A DNA stretch of 64,000 nucleotides. Source: Saccharina japonica (lineage: Eukaryota; Sar; Phaeophyceae; Laminariales; Laminariaceae). Of this stretch, positions 43,445 to 56,002 are shown piece after piece. The notes under the pieces were generated by a model. It saw nothing but the letters and a program-made list of their open reading frames with translations, was not told the DNA's origin and ran no database searches. The stretch spans positions 184,260 through 248,259 of the forward strand of contig MEHQ01001000.1 of assembly GCA_008828725.1 (NCBI GenBank), given 5' to 3'. A program made the position numbers and the translations under genes. The first letter of the stretch is position 1; the number at the start of each line of letters is the position of its first letter.

Positions 43445-43679
43445 GAGGGGGGGGGTAATAACGTACAGTAGAGTAGTAGCTTTTCCCGTACGTTCTACGA
43501 GTGGGTATGTATGTTCCTACGTGTGATGCCGCTCTCATACTGGTACCAACACCATTTACGGCTGCCGGTATGTATGATATGTACGCTCGCTCGCTGCTGC
43601 GGATGACCTGTTGTTTCCTCGATACTACTCGTAACTCAGTACACTTCGAAAAAACAATACAAAAGAGAGAGCAGTCGAA
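43445..43679. other. downstream of the 391-codon gene
   Basis: A G9 run at 43447-43456 directly follows the stop codon. Nothing else is supported. Confidence 0.3.
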
Positions 43680-43960
43680 GTCACAATCCGATATGAAAGA
43701 TCTTAAAAGGAGTTGTTTGTCTTGAAAACTGTTTACATGTGGTCTGCATTTCGGAATCGTGGTCTGCGATCGGTGTGTTCTTGTTTCGCGAGTTGCAAGA
43801 GCGGCACAGCTGGGTTTCTCGCCCGTTTCTGGTCCGTTTTTGGTCCGGTGTGGGGTCTGGGTTAGAGTTTGGGTTAGGGTTTAGGGGTTGGATTGGGTCT
43901 ACGCCCGCACCTCGGTCCCACCACAGGAGACAGGAGGTACTTTCTTTCGAACAAAGCAAG
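43680..43960 (-). repeat. dispersed repeat T with telomere-like tract, copy 2
   Basis: On the plus strand GGGTTAGAGTTTGGGTTAGG then GTTTAGGGGTTGG (43859-43891). The complement aligns with 39190-39445 through ACGGGCGAGAAAC and GACCACGATTCCGAAATG. Confidence 0.7.
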
Positions 43961-45059
43961 TACATTCGTTAACAGCCCACCCCTGTAAATATTCTTGATA
44001 CGTACCGGATTTCATACGATACGATCCCTTCTTCGTACCAGGTACATAATTGTCCATACAGCAGTACTGGCATAACAACCAAGTACCATCATCAGAATTA
44101 TTACCAGGTCGTGATAATTGTACGACATGGGTGAAGCGGCGGAGCTCCATGAGTATATACCGCTACACGAGAGCAGGAAAAACGACCGCACCGGCACCAA
44201 AAGTACCGATATATATGCCATGACCACACACGATACTCGAACTGCTTTGCCATGACCACAAGGCCGACCTTCTTTTACTGCTGCTTCACGGCTTGCTGTA
44301 TCCACGGGTACGAGTATTAATAAAAATACTAAGAAACAGGTCAGCCAGGGTCAGCTGTGAATTCTCCCGACCGGTCGATATTCGGCTTTTTATTATAGCC
44401 TTCTCTTCACGTGTCATACTCGTACCCGTTATTCTTACTGCTGTGCGCCCACGTATGAACCGTGGTATATTTCAGACTTTTTTTTTTTTTTTTTTGTCCA
44501 TCCCATTTATTATCTTCGCCCTTCCTTTCTCTCTCCTTCCTAGTCGTAACTCAGATCCGGGGTCACAAAGTTGGCTCTTCTCCCTCCCCCACAAAGTAGG
44601 CTCTTCTCCCTCCCCCCCCACTACGGTTCTTGCCTTGCTTTTTATCGCGAGAAGATTTCAGCACTGTTTAATTTTTATTTTTATTTAATTTTTATTATTT
44701 CTTCCCCCACAAATAGACACACACTTCCTGAATTCTACAGCTCATATTGTGTCCCCCTCATACGGGATGTACATCCTACATGAGGACATATAGAGTCCGT
44801 AAATAAGTACGCGCGATCGAAGTATTACACTCAGCTAGCAAAGATGAGCTTCGACGAAATCCTCGAGCTCACAGCTGTTGTTTTTTAATTTTTTTAATAT
44901 ACGTACTCGTGCGCCTGCCGTCGTCATGATGTCATCATGAAGTGTTGCTGGAGATGGCACTTTCGCGGAATGTTGTCACGTTGTCACGTTGTCACTCACT
45001 CTACGTACGTAATGATTGTCAGTTATAATAGTATGAATTCGAATAGTTAAAAATTTGTA
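43961..45059. repeat. repeat-derived stretch, no gene
   Basis: 44541-44690 is shared with 32930-33050 (same strand) and 44700-44845 with 33590-33745 (opposite strand). A T run lies at 44476-44496. CAAAGTWGGCTCTTCTCCCT is duplicated at 44566 and 44591. No gene is supported. Confidence 0.5.
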
Positions 45060-46035
45060 TCATATTGATAGTACGTCAGCTGCGAGTTCGATTGATTGAA
45101 TGATTTTGAAAGCTGCGTAGAACGTTTGTCCTGCATGATGATTATAGTATTGTACAAGGGCTCCGCATGGGTCGCCGGCACCCATGCTCCGGGTAGGAAA
45201 ATATACCTCACTCAGTGTCGTACGACGTGGCGCTCGTTCATGACGGAGATCTGTGTTGTTAATAAATCTACGTAAAAACATACGTAGTGCTACAGATCAA
45301 GGTAATGCCAAGTGTTCGAGAATTAATCAGATGTATGAAGTGCTATAAGTAGTAGCGCCTGCTGGGGTAAGGGTCGTTCTCATCGAGCAACTTGTTTCCA
45401 AAAATTATTATTTTTATTCCAAAAAAACTGGAAAACCAAGAAAAAACAGGATTTATTTGAAAAATTGGAATTTTAACAGAGGGCAAACTATTTAGAAGGC
45501 TTCGCATTCCAATATTTGGAAATTATTTATGAAGAATTTGGAAGTCCTAAAAATTGCGCAAAAAAATATTTTGGAATTTTCGGAGAAAAGGTGCTCGATA
45601 AGAACGACCCTAAGGCGTCAATGGTTCCAGAGACCATTATTAAAAGTAAGGATTTAAAAACAAAATGCAATACGTGAAAAAATCGCCAGAACATATGGCG
45701 GGGCAAGGTGTCAATAGTCGCGGAGACTTAACATAACGCAAAACAATGATATTGAAAAAACGAAAAAATAGGGTTGTTGCCTGTGAACGCCAAACGCATT
45801 ATTTGAAAAAGAGACACAACATATGTTTCGAGGGCCTGGCGGGTCAAAGCGTTAATGGTCGCGGATATGAAAAAAAAAGAAGCGAGTTATATACGAAGAA
45901 AGAGGATTGATGTGGCTCAGCCTGAGAAACCGAACGGCAGAGTAAAAAAATGCAGTAGAAACATGTATCCTGAGCTCCTGCCGGGGCAAGGCCATATTTA
46001 ATGGTCGCGGAGACCCACAATAAGACAAGGCGTAA
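45060..46035 (+). repeat. dispersed repeat S, copy 1
   Basis: From CTCACTCAGTGTCGTACGAC (about 45208) to the block ending GGCAAGGCCATATTTAATGG. It matches 55022-55870 closely. Inside it, GGCAAGG...AATGGTCGCGGA occurs three times, each followed by an A-rich stretch. Short frames have no motif. Confidence 0.8.
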
Positions 46036-46680
46036 TATTTAAAAAACGTGGAAGATTGAACGAAGGAAATCTGGAGTTTGTGGAGAGGTACTGAATCGTT
46101 GACGTGATTGATAGGGGATGGGGAATAGGGTCATCATGTTGGGTGGTTGCAGTGAGTCGTTGGAGTGGTTGCACTGGAAGTGCAGAGGAGGCTGGGAAGG
46201 ATTGAGATAGAAAGGAAGAGTACCAACTAGCACTGGGCTCTACTCGTGGGTGTGGGCGAGCAGGGGTCTGGCACTGGGTGGGAGTTCGGCGAGTTGAAAC
46301 AAGAAGGGGGGTTCCAGCTGCAAGAAGAATGCTGCTGTCGTAGTTGTTCGAAGAATTGGCTCGTTTGGCGCAGCTGACGAGGCTCGGCGTGCTGGACTGA
46401 CAGGACGTTGCTGCATATAAATGGCAGTGGCAGAGTGATGGTGCAGGGGGGATTGGTGCAAACTGTGGATTGGCGGCGTCGTTGGAGACAGACGGAAGGG
46501 CGCAAGCTGGTGCTGGTGCTAGAGGTTGGAGATGGACCAGCGCAAGGGTGTGGTGTTGCTGGAGGTGGCGGCGCAATTGTGGGCTGGCGGTGCAATTGGT
46601 GGACTGGAGTTCAGAGTTCAGAGGGCTTTGCTGTGTCGAAGCATTGGGTGGCGTGGATGTGTCGGTGACTATGCCGGCCG
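46036..46680 (+). repeat. repeat S, right part, and GC-rich unknown stretch
   Basis: 46045-46315 (GTGGAAGATTGAACGAAGGA to GAGTTGAAACAAGAA) is repeated at 53442-53695. A 192-codon minus frame (45998-46576) rich in Pro, Ser and His covers it, but it is not kept intact in the second copy, so it is unlikely to be a gene. Confidence 0.6.
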
Positions 46681-47460
46681 GTGCTATAAGGTATCAAATC
46701 GTGGACAGGACAGGGGCAAGGCAAGACCTCAGGAGTTGGACGATGTCTTGGCGGTTTTCGGAGTATGTGTAAAAACAAAATGCCTAATCAAGGCGCTTTC
46801 ACATTGCAGGTACGAGTATACCTGCTACTTTAATGTTTTTACAGCAGCAGTACCTCGGCAGTACGAACTTGGTACGAATACGAAATTATACCCGGTCAGC
46901 TTGCTGTGTCGGAGTATGTGATGGAGTGTATGTTTCTGTGACGGATAGGCCGTGCTTCGTATGATACACGATATCGAATCATGGATAGGACAGGGGCAAG
47001 GCAAGACTTCAGGAGTTGGATGATGTCTTGGTGGTTCACGGAGTTTGCGTTCAAAAATGCCCAATCAAGGCGTTCTCATTGCAGGTATCATACGAGTACA
47101 ACTGCTACTTCTATTTTTTTTGTTTTACAGCAGTACGAACTTGGTATGAATACGAAATTGTACCAGGTCAGCAATGTACAGCACACATACGATATGCTAC
47201 CTGGTGCCTCGTGTAAGACAATTACGAGTACGAGTGGTGTATTCGTAGCGGATGATCGTGATTGGTATGTATACTATGCGATGGACAACAGGTTGGCGTT
47301 TAGTATGTTGGTTGGTCTTTGGGGTTGGTCGGTTGGATGGATTGTGCTGTCATGTTTGTACCCCCCGTTAAAAATGCTCAAGGCGCTTTATCGGGCTATG
47401 GCAGACTTGCAGGTGCATAATTTTACAGCAATATGAAATTATACATACCAGGCTGTACCA
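46681..47460 (+). repeat. tandem duplicated segment with intron-like ends
   Basis: GGACAGGACAGGGGCAAGGC to AATTATACCCGGTCAGC (46703-46910) is repeated as 46986-47170. A weaker third copy is at about 47370-47460 (AATGCTCAAGGCGC, ACAGCAATATGAAATTATAC). Each copy contains GCAGGTA and TTTTACAGCAG, which resemble a donor and acceptor. The frame G-K-A-R-x-Q-E-L-D-D-V-L is open in the first two. No family is recognised. Confidence 0.6.
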
Positions 47461-47559
47461 GGTGCAGTATCTGGAAATAAATGTAGTTGATGGTCGTAAT
47501 GATTTTGGTTCGTACGTATGTACTGCGTGCGCTCGTTGAATATTACGTGACTTGTTTAC

Positions 47560-50500
47560 TCAAGGTTATGAAGAAAGGAGAAAGGATGGACCATGGTATC
47601 ATACGAGGTGGAATATACCAGGCACCTGGCATATATCTACGCGTATGGACTACTATGAAGGAATAGTACAAAAAAAACTAAGTATATATTATTTATTCAA
47701 GGAGGACCATAATATGAGTTGGATTATTATTATTATGAAGGGATTATTTATCCAAGAAGGACCATAATAGGAGATGGGCTCATGCTCTACTAAAAGGTAC
47801 CAGGTATGTAAGAAGAAGCAGTAAAATAAATCTGTCTTCGCTCGTTCAGGAAGCATATCATGTACTACTGTAGTAGCCGAGAAGGCATGGACCATAATAT
47901 TAAATATTAAGTGTGTGAATTTGTTTCGGAACTTTTTGAAGAAAGGAAAAAGGATGGACCACGATACGAAGTATATATACTTCGTAATATGCTACGTCGT
48001 AGGCACATGGCAATAGTGTCTTAAATGGTACTTCTATGACGAGGAGAGGATACATAATTATTTACGACTATATTATATTATATATATTTAAAATAATTAC
48101 ATTAATATATTAATTTGTTCAGGTGAGGACAAAATATGAGTAAACTTATGGCTTTAACTGAATGCTTACGAGAAAAAGAAAAACAGGTACGCGGCCATGA
48201 GACGAAGTGGGATATACAACCAGTATCTGCGGGGCATATATTTATGGAGTATTATGAAGGGATTACGTATCCAAGGAGGACCATGATATGAGGCGGAGCT
48301 ATTCTCTTCTAAATGTTATGAAGAAGAAACAGTTAAACCAAACTCTCTTGGCTCGATCAGGAAGCATATCATCTAGCCGAGAAGGCATGGACCATAATAT
48401 AAGGTGAGCTTTGTTTGCTGAATGCTATGATGAGAGGAAAAAGGATGGACCATGAGACGAAGTGGACTATACCAGATACCTGGCATATGTCTATGGAGTA
48501 TTATGAAGGATTATGTATCCAAGGAGGACCATAATATGAGGTGGTTTTATGCTCTACTAATTGTTGTGAAGAGCCGGGAAGGCTTGGACCATAACATGAG
48601 GTGAAATCGGTTTACTGAATGTTATGATGAGAGGAAAAAGGATGGACCATGAGACGAAGTGGACTATACCAGGTTCCTGGCATATGTTTATGGAGTATTT
48701 TGAAGGGATTATGTATCCAAGGAGGGCCGTAATATGAGGTGGGCTTATGCCCTACTAATTGTTATGAAGAGCCGAGAAGGCTTGGATCATAACATGAGGT
48801 AAAGTTTGTTTAATGACTGTTATGAAGGGATTATGTATCCAAGGAGGACCATAATATGAGGTGAACTTTGTTTACTGAATGTTATGAAGGATTATGTATC
48901 CAAGGAGGACCATAATATGAGGTGGGCTCATGCTCTACTAAATGTTATGAAGAGCCGAGAAGGCTTGGATCATAACATGAGGTAATGTTTGTTTAATGAC
49001 TGTTATGAAGGGATTATGTATCCAAGGAGGACCATAATATGATGTGAACTTCGTTTACTGAATGTTATGAAGGATTATGTATCCAAGGATGACCATAATA
49101 TGAGGTGGGCTTATGCTGTACTAAATGTTATGAAGAGCCGAGAAGGCTTGGACCATAATATAAGGTGAACTTTGTTTGCTGAATGCTATGATGAGAGGAA
49201 AAAGGATGGACCATGAGACGAAGTGGACTATACCAGGTTTCTGGCATATGTCTATGGAGTAGTGTGAAGGGATTATGTATCCAAGGAGGACCATAATATG
49301 AGGTGGGCTTATGCTATACTAAATGTTATGAAGAGCCGAGAAGGCTTGGACCATAACATGAGGAAAATTTTGTTCACTGAAAGTTATGAAGGGATTATGT
49401 ATCCAAAGAGGACCATCATATAAGGTGGGCTTATGCCCTACTAATTGTTGTGAAGAGCCGAGGAGGCTTGGACTATAATATGAGGTGAACTTTGTTTACT
49501 GAATATTATGATGAGAGGAAAAGGAGGGACCATGAAACGAAGTGGACTATACCAGATACCTGGCATATGTCTATCGAGTATTATGGAGGGATGATTTTAC
49601 TGAATGCTATGATGAGAGGAAAAAGGATGGACCATGAGACGAAGTGGACTATACCAGGTTCCTGGCATATGTCGATGGAGTATTATGAAGGGGTTATGTA
49701 TCCAAGGAGGACCATAATATGATGTGAGCTTATGCTCTACTAAATGTTGTGAAGAGCCGAGAAGGGTTGGACCATAATTGAGGTGAACTTTGTTTACTGA
49801 ATGTTATGAAGGGATGATGTATCCAAGGAGGACCATAATATGAGGTGGGCTTGTGCTCTACTAAATGTTATGAAGAGCCGAGAAGGCTTGGACCATATAA
49901 TTAGGTGAACTTTGTTTACTGAATATTATGATGAGAGGAAAAGGAATGGACCATGAGACGAAGTGGACTATACCAGATGCCGGGCATATGTCTATGGAGT
50001 TTTATGAAGGGATGACGTATCCAATGAGGACCGCAATATGAGGTGAGCTTATGCTCTACTAATGTATTAGTAAATTTTATGAAGAAGTGCTTAAATTCTG
50101 TCTTGGCTTGATCAGGAAGCATATCTTATAGCCGAGAAGGCATGGACCATTATATGACGTGAACTTCGTTTACTGGATGTTATTATGAGAAGAAAAAGGT
50201 TTGACCACGAGACGAAGTGGACTATACCAGGTTCCGGGCATATGTCTATGGAGTATTATGAAGGGATTATGTATCCAAGGAGGACCATACTATGAGGTGG
50301 GCTTATGCTTTACTAAAAAGTTATGAAGAAAAATGCTTAAACAAATGCATATGTCATGGCATGATCAGGGAGCATATATTGTAGCCGAGAAGGCTTGGGC
50401 CATAATATGAGGTGAACTTTGTTTATTGAATGTTATGATAAGAGGAAAAGGGATGGACCATGAGACGAAGTGGACTATAACAGATACCTGGCATATGTCT

Positions 50501-50900
50501 ATATGTCTATGGAGTATTACGAAGGAATTATGTATCCAAGGAGGACCATAATATGGGGTGGGCTTATGCTCAACTATATGTTGTGAAGAAGAAACAGTTA
50601 GATGAATATGTATCGGCTCGATCAGGATGCGTATCACGTAGCCGAGAAGGCATGGACCTTAATTGAGGCGAACTTTGTTCACTGAATAATATGAAGAAAG
50701 GAAAACGGATGGATGATGATAAGAAGTGGAATGTAGCAGGTACTTGGTATATAGATGTTGAAGGATTATCATGAAAGGATGGTACAGAAAAACGAAAAAC
50801 AAAAACGGCCCTTATGTTTTTATCGGAGGAGGACCATTCCATGATGTGGATTTATGTTCTACGGATGGACTGTTTGAAGACAATCGCCAAGAGGAATCGG
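47560..50900 (+). repeat. ~3.3-kb satellite with higher-order structure
   Basis: Built from modules: TATCCAAGGAGGACCATAAT, ATGTTATGAAGAGCCGAGAA, GAAAAAGGATGGACCATGAG and ACGAAGTGGACTATACCAGG. A full set is about 200 bp. Shorter sets lacking the last two modules alternate with full ones (for example around 48780-49140). At least seven full sets are seen between 48430 and 50520. Copies at both ends are more diverged. Frames here are by-products of the repeat. Confidence 0.92.
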
Positions 50901-53306
50901 CCATGACGTATCGGCCAATGGGATGGGTCACGTTGAGGAGAAATATATCGGACGGATCCGAGATCCATATAATATTACCGGCGAGCAAATGATGGCGTTT
51001 GCTGGAAGATTCTCACAGCGCTATGCAGCTGGCTAATACAAAAGCAGCGGTTGGGTGTGACAGACTACAACAAGCGACAGATCTATACCTCCAATGTCTG
51101 TTAAAAAAACCCATCGAATATAACACCAAAAGAGTGGATTTCCAGTGTGATCGAGAATGACGGGAAGGCGGGCCGTTCTACTCGGCGGGAGAATTGATTG
51201 GCGCTCTCATCGTGGTGCAAATGATAGAAACCATTGTATGTTCAAGAGCATTCATCAGACATGAAGCCGTGGTGCCTCTCAGGGGTACGGGTGCGGTGCC
51301 TGTTTGGTGTGTTATGGAGGCGAGATTATGGTAGGCAACCTTGAAAAATGAGAACCATTCGAACACTTGACAGCACAGCGATTTGCTGCTGCATGACAGA
51401 CTCATGGAGGATAATGCGAGTGGTCGGGCATTGCCGTCTCAGGTTAATAGCTTATACGGTTCGTGGACTGAAAATGTCACTATTGCCTGTGGTAGAACGA
51501 CAAAAACAGAGGGTGTTTTCGGATGTGACGGTAGGACAAGAAGTGAACACAGACATAGACTTCGGGGAAACGCTCGGGTGTGATTTCGGCGACGTTTGAT
51601 TCCTAAATTTTGCGCAAACGTGCTTTCGCAGAGAGCGATTTGGCGCGGTACTACCTTTTACATTTTGAAAAATGGATGCGAAGGATGCATTTATGCATCG
51701 AGCCGGGTAAGGCACATCCATTTAGTACCAGTACGCGTGGTGGTGGAGTACATTGTCATGGACGTCAGAATGGCGTTTGAATGGCGTTAGTAATATGGAT
51801 GGTGGGTTCGGATGGCTGCGGCAACTCCTCGCTCACATCGAAATGGTGGCGTTACCTCAGTAGTGGTGTTGCTAGACGAGCGAGTAACAGAAAATGATGC
51901 TATGGTGTTGTTGGATGCAGAAGGGATGAGTGCGCCGTGTGCTTTTCTTGGCGGTGGTGTCGTGCGTGTATTACGGAGAAACAGAGGCGTAGTTTTACGC
52001 TTAGATGCACGTTGACGATATGCTGAAATTGGAAGCACGTGGCATGTTTGGTGAAGAGAGGTGGGACGATTGGTGTCGGCAGTGGATGCGGCTTCTTCGA
52101 CAAGCGTCACTTATTATGTAGCTGCTTGGCGTATGTATGTATGTGGACGTAGTGGCATTTAGTTGCTGCACATGGAAGCGTATATTGGCACATGAATTCG
52201 GGAGAGGAGGCGGTAGTGAAGGAGATCGCCAAGCATACGGCGCATTTGTATTAGTTTGATTGAAATGATTCATTGACGGCTGAAGGGAAATTGGTTGCGG
52301 TACAGCATTTTCATTGCCGAGTGGGGAGATAATTGCCGATTAGGCAATGTGTAGTTAGATCCGTGAAGGCAAGCATTTAGAGGGAGAGTGCATTGAAAGG
52401 GAAACATATATCTGCAAATTCGGCGTCCAATACACTCAGTTATGCAGAAACAGGAATTGTCTGGTGTTCCAGAGCGGGGGGAAGTGTGCGAAGTGGTGTG
52501 GATGATACTAGCTAGTCGTTTCGGAGTTGTTTTGGCCGTGCGTCTTGATGTTTGCATACGACAACGGAACAAAACACGACGATCGTGGTTAGACGAGGGG
52601 GCACGTTTTTAGTTGTCGGTGGCATGGTACACTACAGTTGTCAGCGCCTGCATAGTGGCGGTGCACTGATTGGACGGAACTTTTGATCAAGGGGTATACA
52701 TGAAATAAAAGAGGTACGGAGAACTGGTTTCATGCAAAATAACAGTGGTTGGTGCGAGTTATTTCAATTGGGATTGCATGCCGACGTCTGGTTCACAATT
52801 GAGGGGCGAAGTTGTCTTTTTAGACTACTACATTACCGATATATATTACGAGGACGGAGATACCTGATGAGTGTGGATTAAAATTAGACCACAATTAATT
52901 CTACTGCGGGATTAATTGGAAAGACAAGGGCTAGTACCGGGAGAGTAGCCCTTACACTAGGGCAGAATTGGGGAGAGAACAGGCTTGTAGAAGGAGGCGT
53001 GTCAAAGATGAAAATCCTATGTCAGGGGAGGTGGCACAGATATGTTTTTATTTTTTATTTTTTTATTTGGCATGCTATGTAAATACGACAAGAAGAGAGC
53101 AGGAGGGAAATATTGTTTCATATGGTTTTTTAGCTTACAAACAATTCATGCAGCGGCCAGAAAAATTAGCCAGGACAGGGGACTGAGTGGGGAGGGTGTA
53201 GAGTAAGAAGAAATTATTAATGTGGGGATTTGGTGGTGGTACTGGGTGGTAGGGCATGTATAACGGTTTGGGGAGTTCACAGATATGGAGAGACTGTTTT
53301 AAGGTG
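50901..53306. other. no gene recognised
   Basis: Frames up to about 107 codons exist on both strands (for example minus 51787-52110), none with a recognisable motif. The plus strand is rich in G and T over 51.8-53.3 kb. Nothing else is supported. Confidence 0.3.
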
Positions 53307-53827
53307 GGGTTAAAGTACGGTAGGGTTTACAGGAGAAAGTGGCAGTCTATATCGGGTGTGTTTTATATGTGCTATAGATTAAGTGTGGATATGATCCAGC
53401 ACTTGTTAATAATAATTCCAGATTCATGAACAAAACAAAGTGGAAGATTGAACGAAGGAAATCTGGAGTTTGTGGAGAGGTACTGAATCGTATGACGTGA
53501 TTGATAGGGGATGGGNAATAGGGTCATCATGTTGGGTGGTTGCATGATGTGAGTGGTTGCACTGGAAGTGCAGAGGAGGCCGGGAAGGATTGAGATAGAA
53601 AGGAAGAGTACCAACTAGCACTGGGCTCTACTCGTGGGTGTGGGCGAGCAGGGGTCTGGCACTGGGTGGGAGTTCGGCGAGTTGAAACAAGAACCCGCCC
53701 GCCCTCCCTGGGGGGTTAAAGTACGGTAGGGTTTACAGGAGAAAGTGGCAGTCTATATCGGGTGTGTTTTATATGTGCTATAGATTAAGTGTGGATATGA
53801 TCCAGCACTTGTTAATAATAATTCCAG
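53307..53827 (+). repeat. duplicated ~117-bp block flanking a second copy of repeat S right part
   Basis: GGTTAAAGTACGGTAGGGTT...CTTGTTAATAATAATTCCAG occurs at 53308-53424 and again at about 53713-53827. Between them lies 53442-53695, the copy of 46045-46315. One ambiguous base is at 53516. Confidence 0.8.
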
Positions 53828-53934
53828 GAATGTCGTATGAACAAAAAACAAAAGGTTTGGTTGTTGCTCAGCCTGACATACTACATAATAAGTACCACAG
53901 GTAATATTCAATATCAGATCCGAGACAAAAAAAA

Positions 53935-54010
53935 CAGAAAAAAAGTAGTGTGGGATTCGATGCATGCGATTCAATCTCTAGTCGGTCGTTGAGCACCTCG
54001 ACCTAAAAAT
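53935..54010 (-). ncRNA. tRNA-like remnant 1
   Basis: On the minus strand GAGGTGCTCAACGACCGACT, then AGAGATTGAATC and ATCGAATCCCAC, resembles the D, anticodon and T regions of a Ser-like tRNA and is followed by T-rich sequence. Stems are too weak for a working tRNA. It is probably a pseudogene or tRNA-derived SINE head. Confidence 0.25.
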
Positions 54011-54239
54011 ATTTTGCTTATTTTTTTCACGGCTACAATTAAAGGCCTGGTTTACTTGTACTCTACCTGGTACCTGTGGTACAGCAGTGGTATTTTGTCC
54101 GAGAAAAAAAATGCTCGTATAAGTAGCGACGTATTAAACCGAGTTTTTTGTTCGTCCAAACTGCTACTGCTGCTTGCTGCTGCTGTAGTTCCTGTACCTA
54201 CATGTACGGTGGATACTAATACTACTGTACAGTAATACT

Positions 54240-54640
54240 ACAGCAGTACTATATACGACCAGGTACTACTCGTACTCGTATTAATACTACTGCTGTGCTG
54301 TTGTTGTACTAGTAGTAGTACACAGAGTACAGCAGTATTCCGCCGAAATTATTGTGATCGTGTTTATTGTACTTGTGTCCTCACTCGTATTCCCACGAGG
54401 TAAGGCGGAGGAGATGGAAGGGGCTAAAGACGACCTGCCCAGGGACGTAGTCGAGAGTACGCGGTCACTTTCGGGAGTCCGAGCTATCAAAGGAAAGAGC
54501 TACGACGTACGATGTATGTATATCGAACCTAAAAAACAATATGCTGTTGGGAACCAAACTCCAAACAGATCCACAGAAGAACGTACGTAGAACTTCGCTA
54601 TATCTCGGATCTCCAAGAAACAACCACGAAATCATATTGA
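54240..54640 (+). repeat. short coding module Q, copy 1
   Basis: After a TACTACTGCTGTGCTG-rich lead comes an open frame: hydrophobic I-V-F-I-V-L-V-S-S-L-V-F, then P-R-G-K-A-E-E-M-E-G-A-K-D-D-L-P-R, then R-S-L-S-G-V-R-A-I-K and S-Y-D-V-R-C-M-Y-I. The hydrophobic start could be a signal anchor. Four copies lie in two pairs (54.2-55.0 and 57.2-58.0 kb). No family is recognised. Confidence 0.6.
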
Positions 54641-55020
54641 TGGTACTATTAATACTACTGCTGTGCTGCTGTTGTACGAGTAGTACAGAGAGTACAGTTA
54701 GTATTCAGCCGAAATGATTGTTATCGTATTGTACTTGTGTCCTCACTCGTATTCCCACGAGGTGAGGCGGAGAAGATGGAAGGGGCTAAAGACGACCTGC
54801 CCAGGGACGTAGTCGAGAGTAAACGGTCACTTTCGGGAGTCCGAGCTATCAAAGAAAACAGCTACGACGTACGATGTATGTATATCGGAGCTCCCAGCAA
54901 GTACGTAAAAAAACGGAACCAAACACCGAGAACAGATCCACAGAAGAAGAACGTACGTAGAACCTCGCTCGGTATATCTCGGATCTCCAAGAAACAACCA
55001 CGAATAAGCTTGCTGCCTCA
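54641..55020 (+). repeat. short coding module Q, copy 2
   Basis: Same module, with E-K-M-E-G-A-K-D-D-L-P-R and A-I-K-E-N-S-Y-D-V-R-C-M-Y-I-G-A-P-S-K. The hydrophobic lead is frameshifted by two bases relative to copies 1 and 3. It ends at the ambiguous base 55021. Confidence 0.6.
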
Positions 55021-55021
55021 N

Positions 55022-55870
55022 CTCACTCAGTGTCGTACGACGTGGCGCTCGTTCATGACGGAGATCTGTCTTGTTAATAAATCTACGTAAAAGCATATGT
55101 AGTGCGACAGATCAAGGTAATGCCAAGTGTTCGAGAATGAATCAAATGAATAAAATGCTGTAAATATTAGCGCCTGCTGGGGTAAGGGTCGTTCTTATCG
55201 AGCAACTTGTTTCCAAAAATTCATTTTTTTTTTCCAAAAAAACTGGAAAATCAAGAAAAAACAGGATTTATTTGAAAATTTGAAATTTAACAGAGGGCAA
55301 AATATTTGGAAGGCTTCGCATTCCAATATTTGTAAATTATTTATGGAAAATATGGAAGTCCTAAAAATTGCACAAAATTTTTTTGGAATTTTTGGAAAAA
55401 AGGTGCTCGATAAGAACGACCCTAAGGCGTCGTCAATGGTTGCAGAGACCATTATTAAAAGTAAGGATGAAACAAAAAAATGCAATACATACTATACGTG
55501 AAAAAATCGCCAGAGCATATTGCCTGAGCGCCTGGCGGGGCAAGGTGTCAATAGTCGCGGAGACCTAACATAACGCAAAACAATGATATTGAAAAAACAG
55601 GGTTGTTGCCTGAGAACGCCAAAAAACGCAGTATTTGAAAAAGAGACAGAACATATGTTTCGAGGGCCTGGCGGGTCAAGGCCTTAATGGTCGCGGATAT
55701 GAAAAAAAAAGAAGCGAGTTATATACGAAAAAAGAGGATTGTGGCTCAGCCTGAGAAACCGAACCGCAGAATAAAAAAATGCAGTAGAAACATGTATCCT
55801 GAGCTCCTGCCGGGGCAAGGCCTTAATGGTCGCGGAGACCGAAAATGCGACAAAGCGAAATATAAAAAAA
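55022..55870 (+). repeat. dispersed repeat S, copy 2
   Basis: Matches 45208-46035 from CTCACTCAGTG onward. It starts exactly after the N at 55021. Confidence 0.8.
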
Positions 55871-56002
55871 CAGGGTTGTTGCTCAGGCCGACTCTTATGG
55901 GATCGGAATCCCAAAAAAAAAACAGGTTTTCCCTTCATCGTACAGAAACCCGCGAGCAGTGCCGTCGGTAGTGATAGGCAATTTCTGGACGCAGCCCACA
56001 AG

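Noticed and set aside
45998..46595. A 192-codon Pro/Ser/His-rich minus frame
   Set aside because: The second copy of the same DNA (53442-53695) does not keep the frame, and composition follows the repeat.
47560..50900. A CRISPR-like array
   Set aside because: Units are ~200 bp and degenerate with no unique spacers, and the genome is eukaryotic. It is a satellite.
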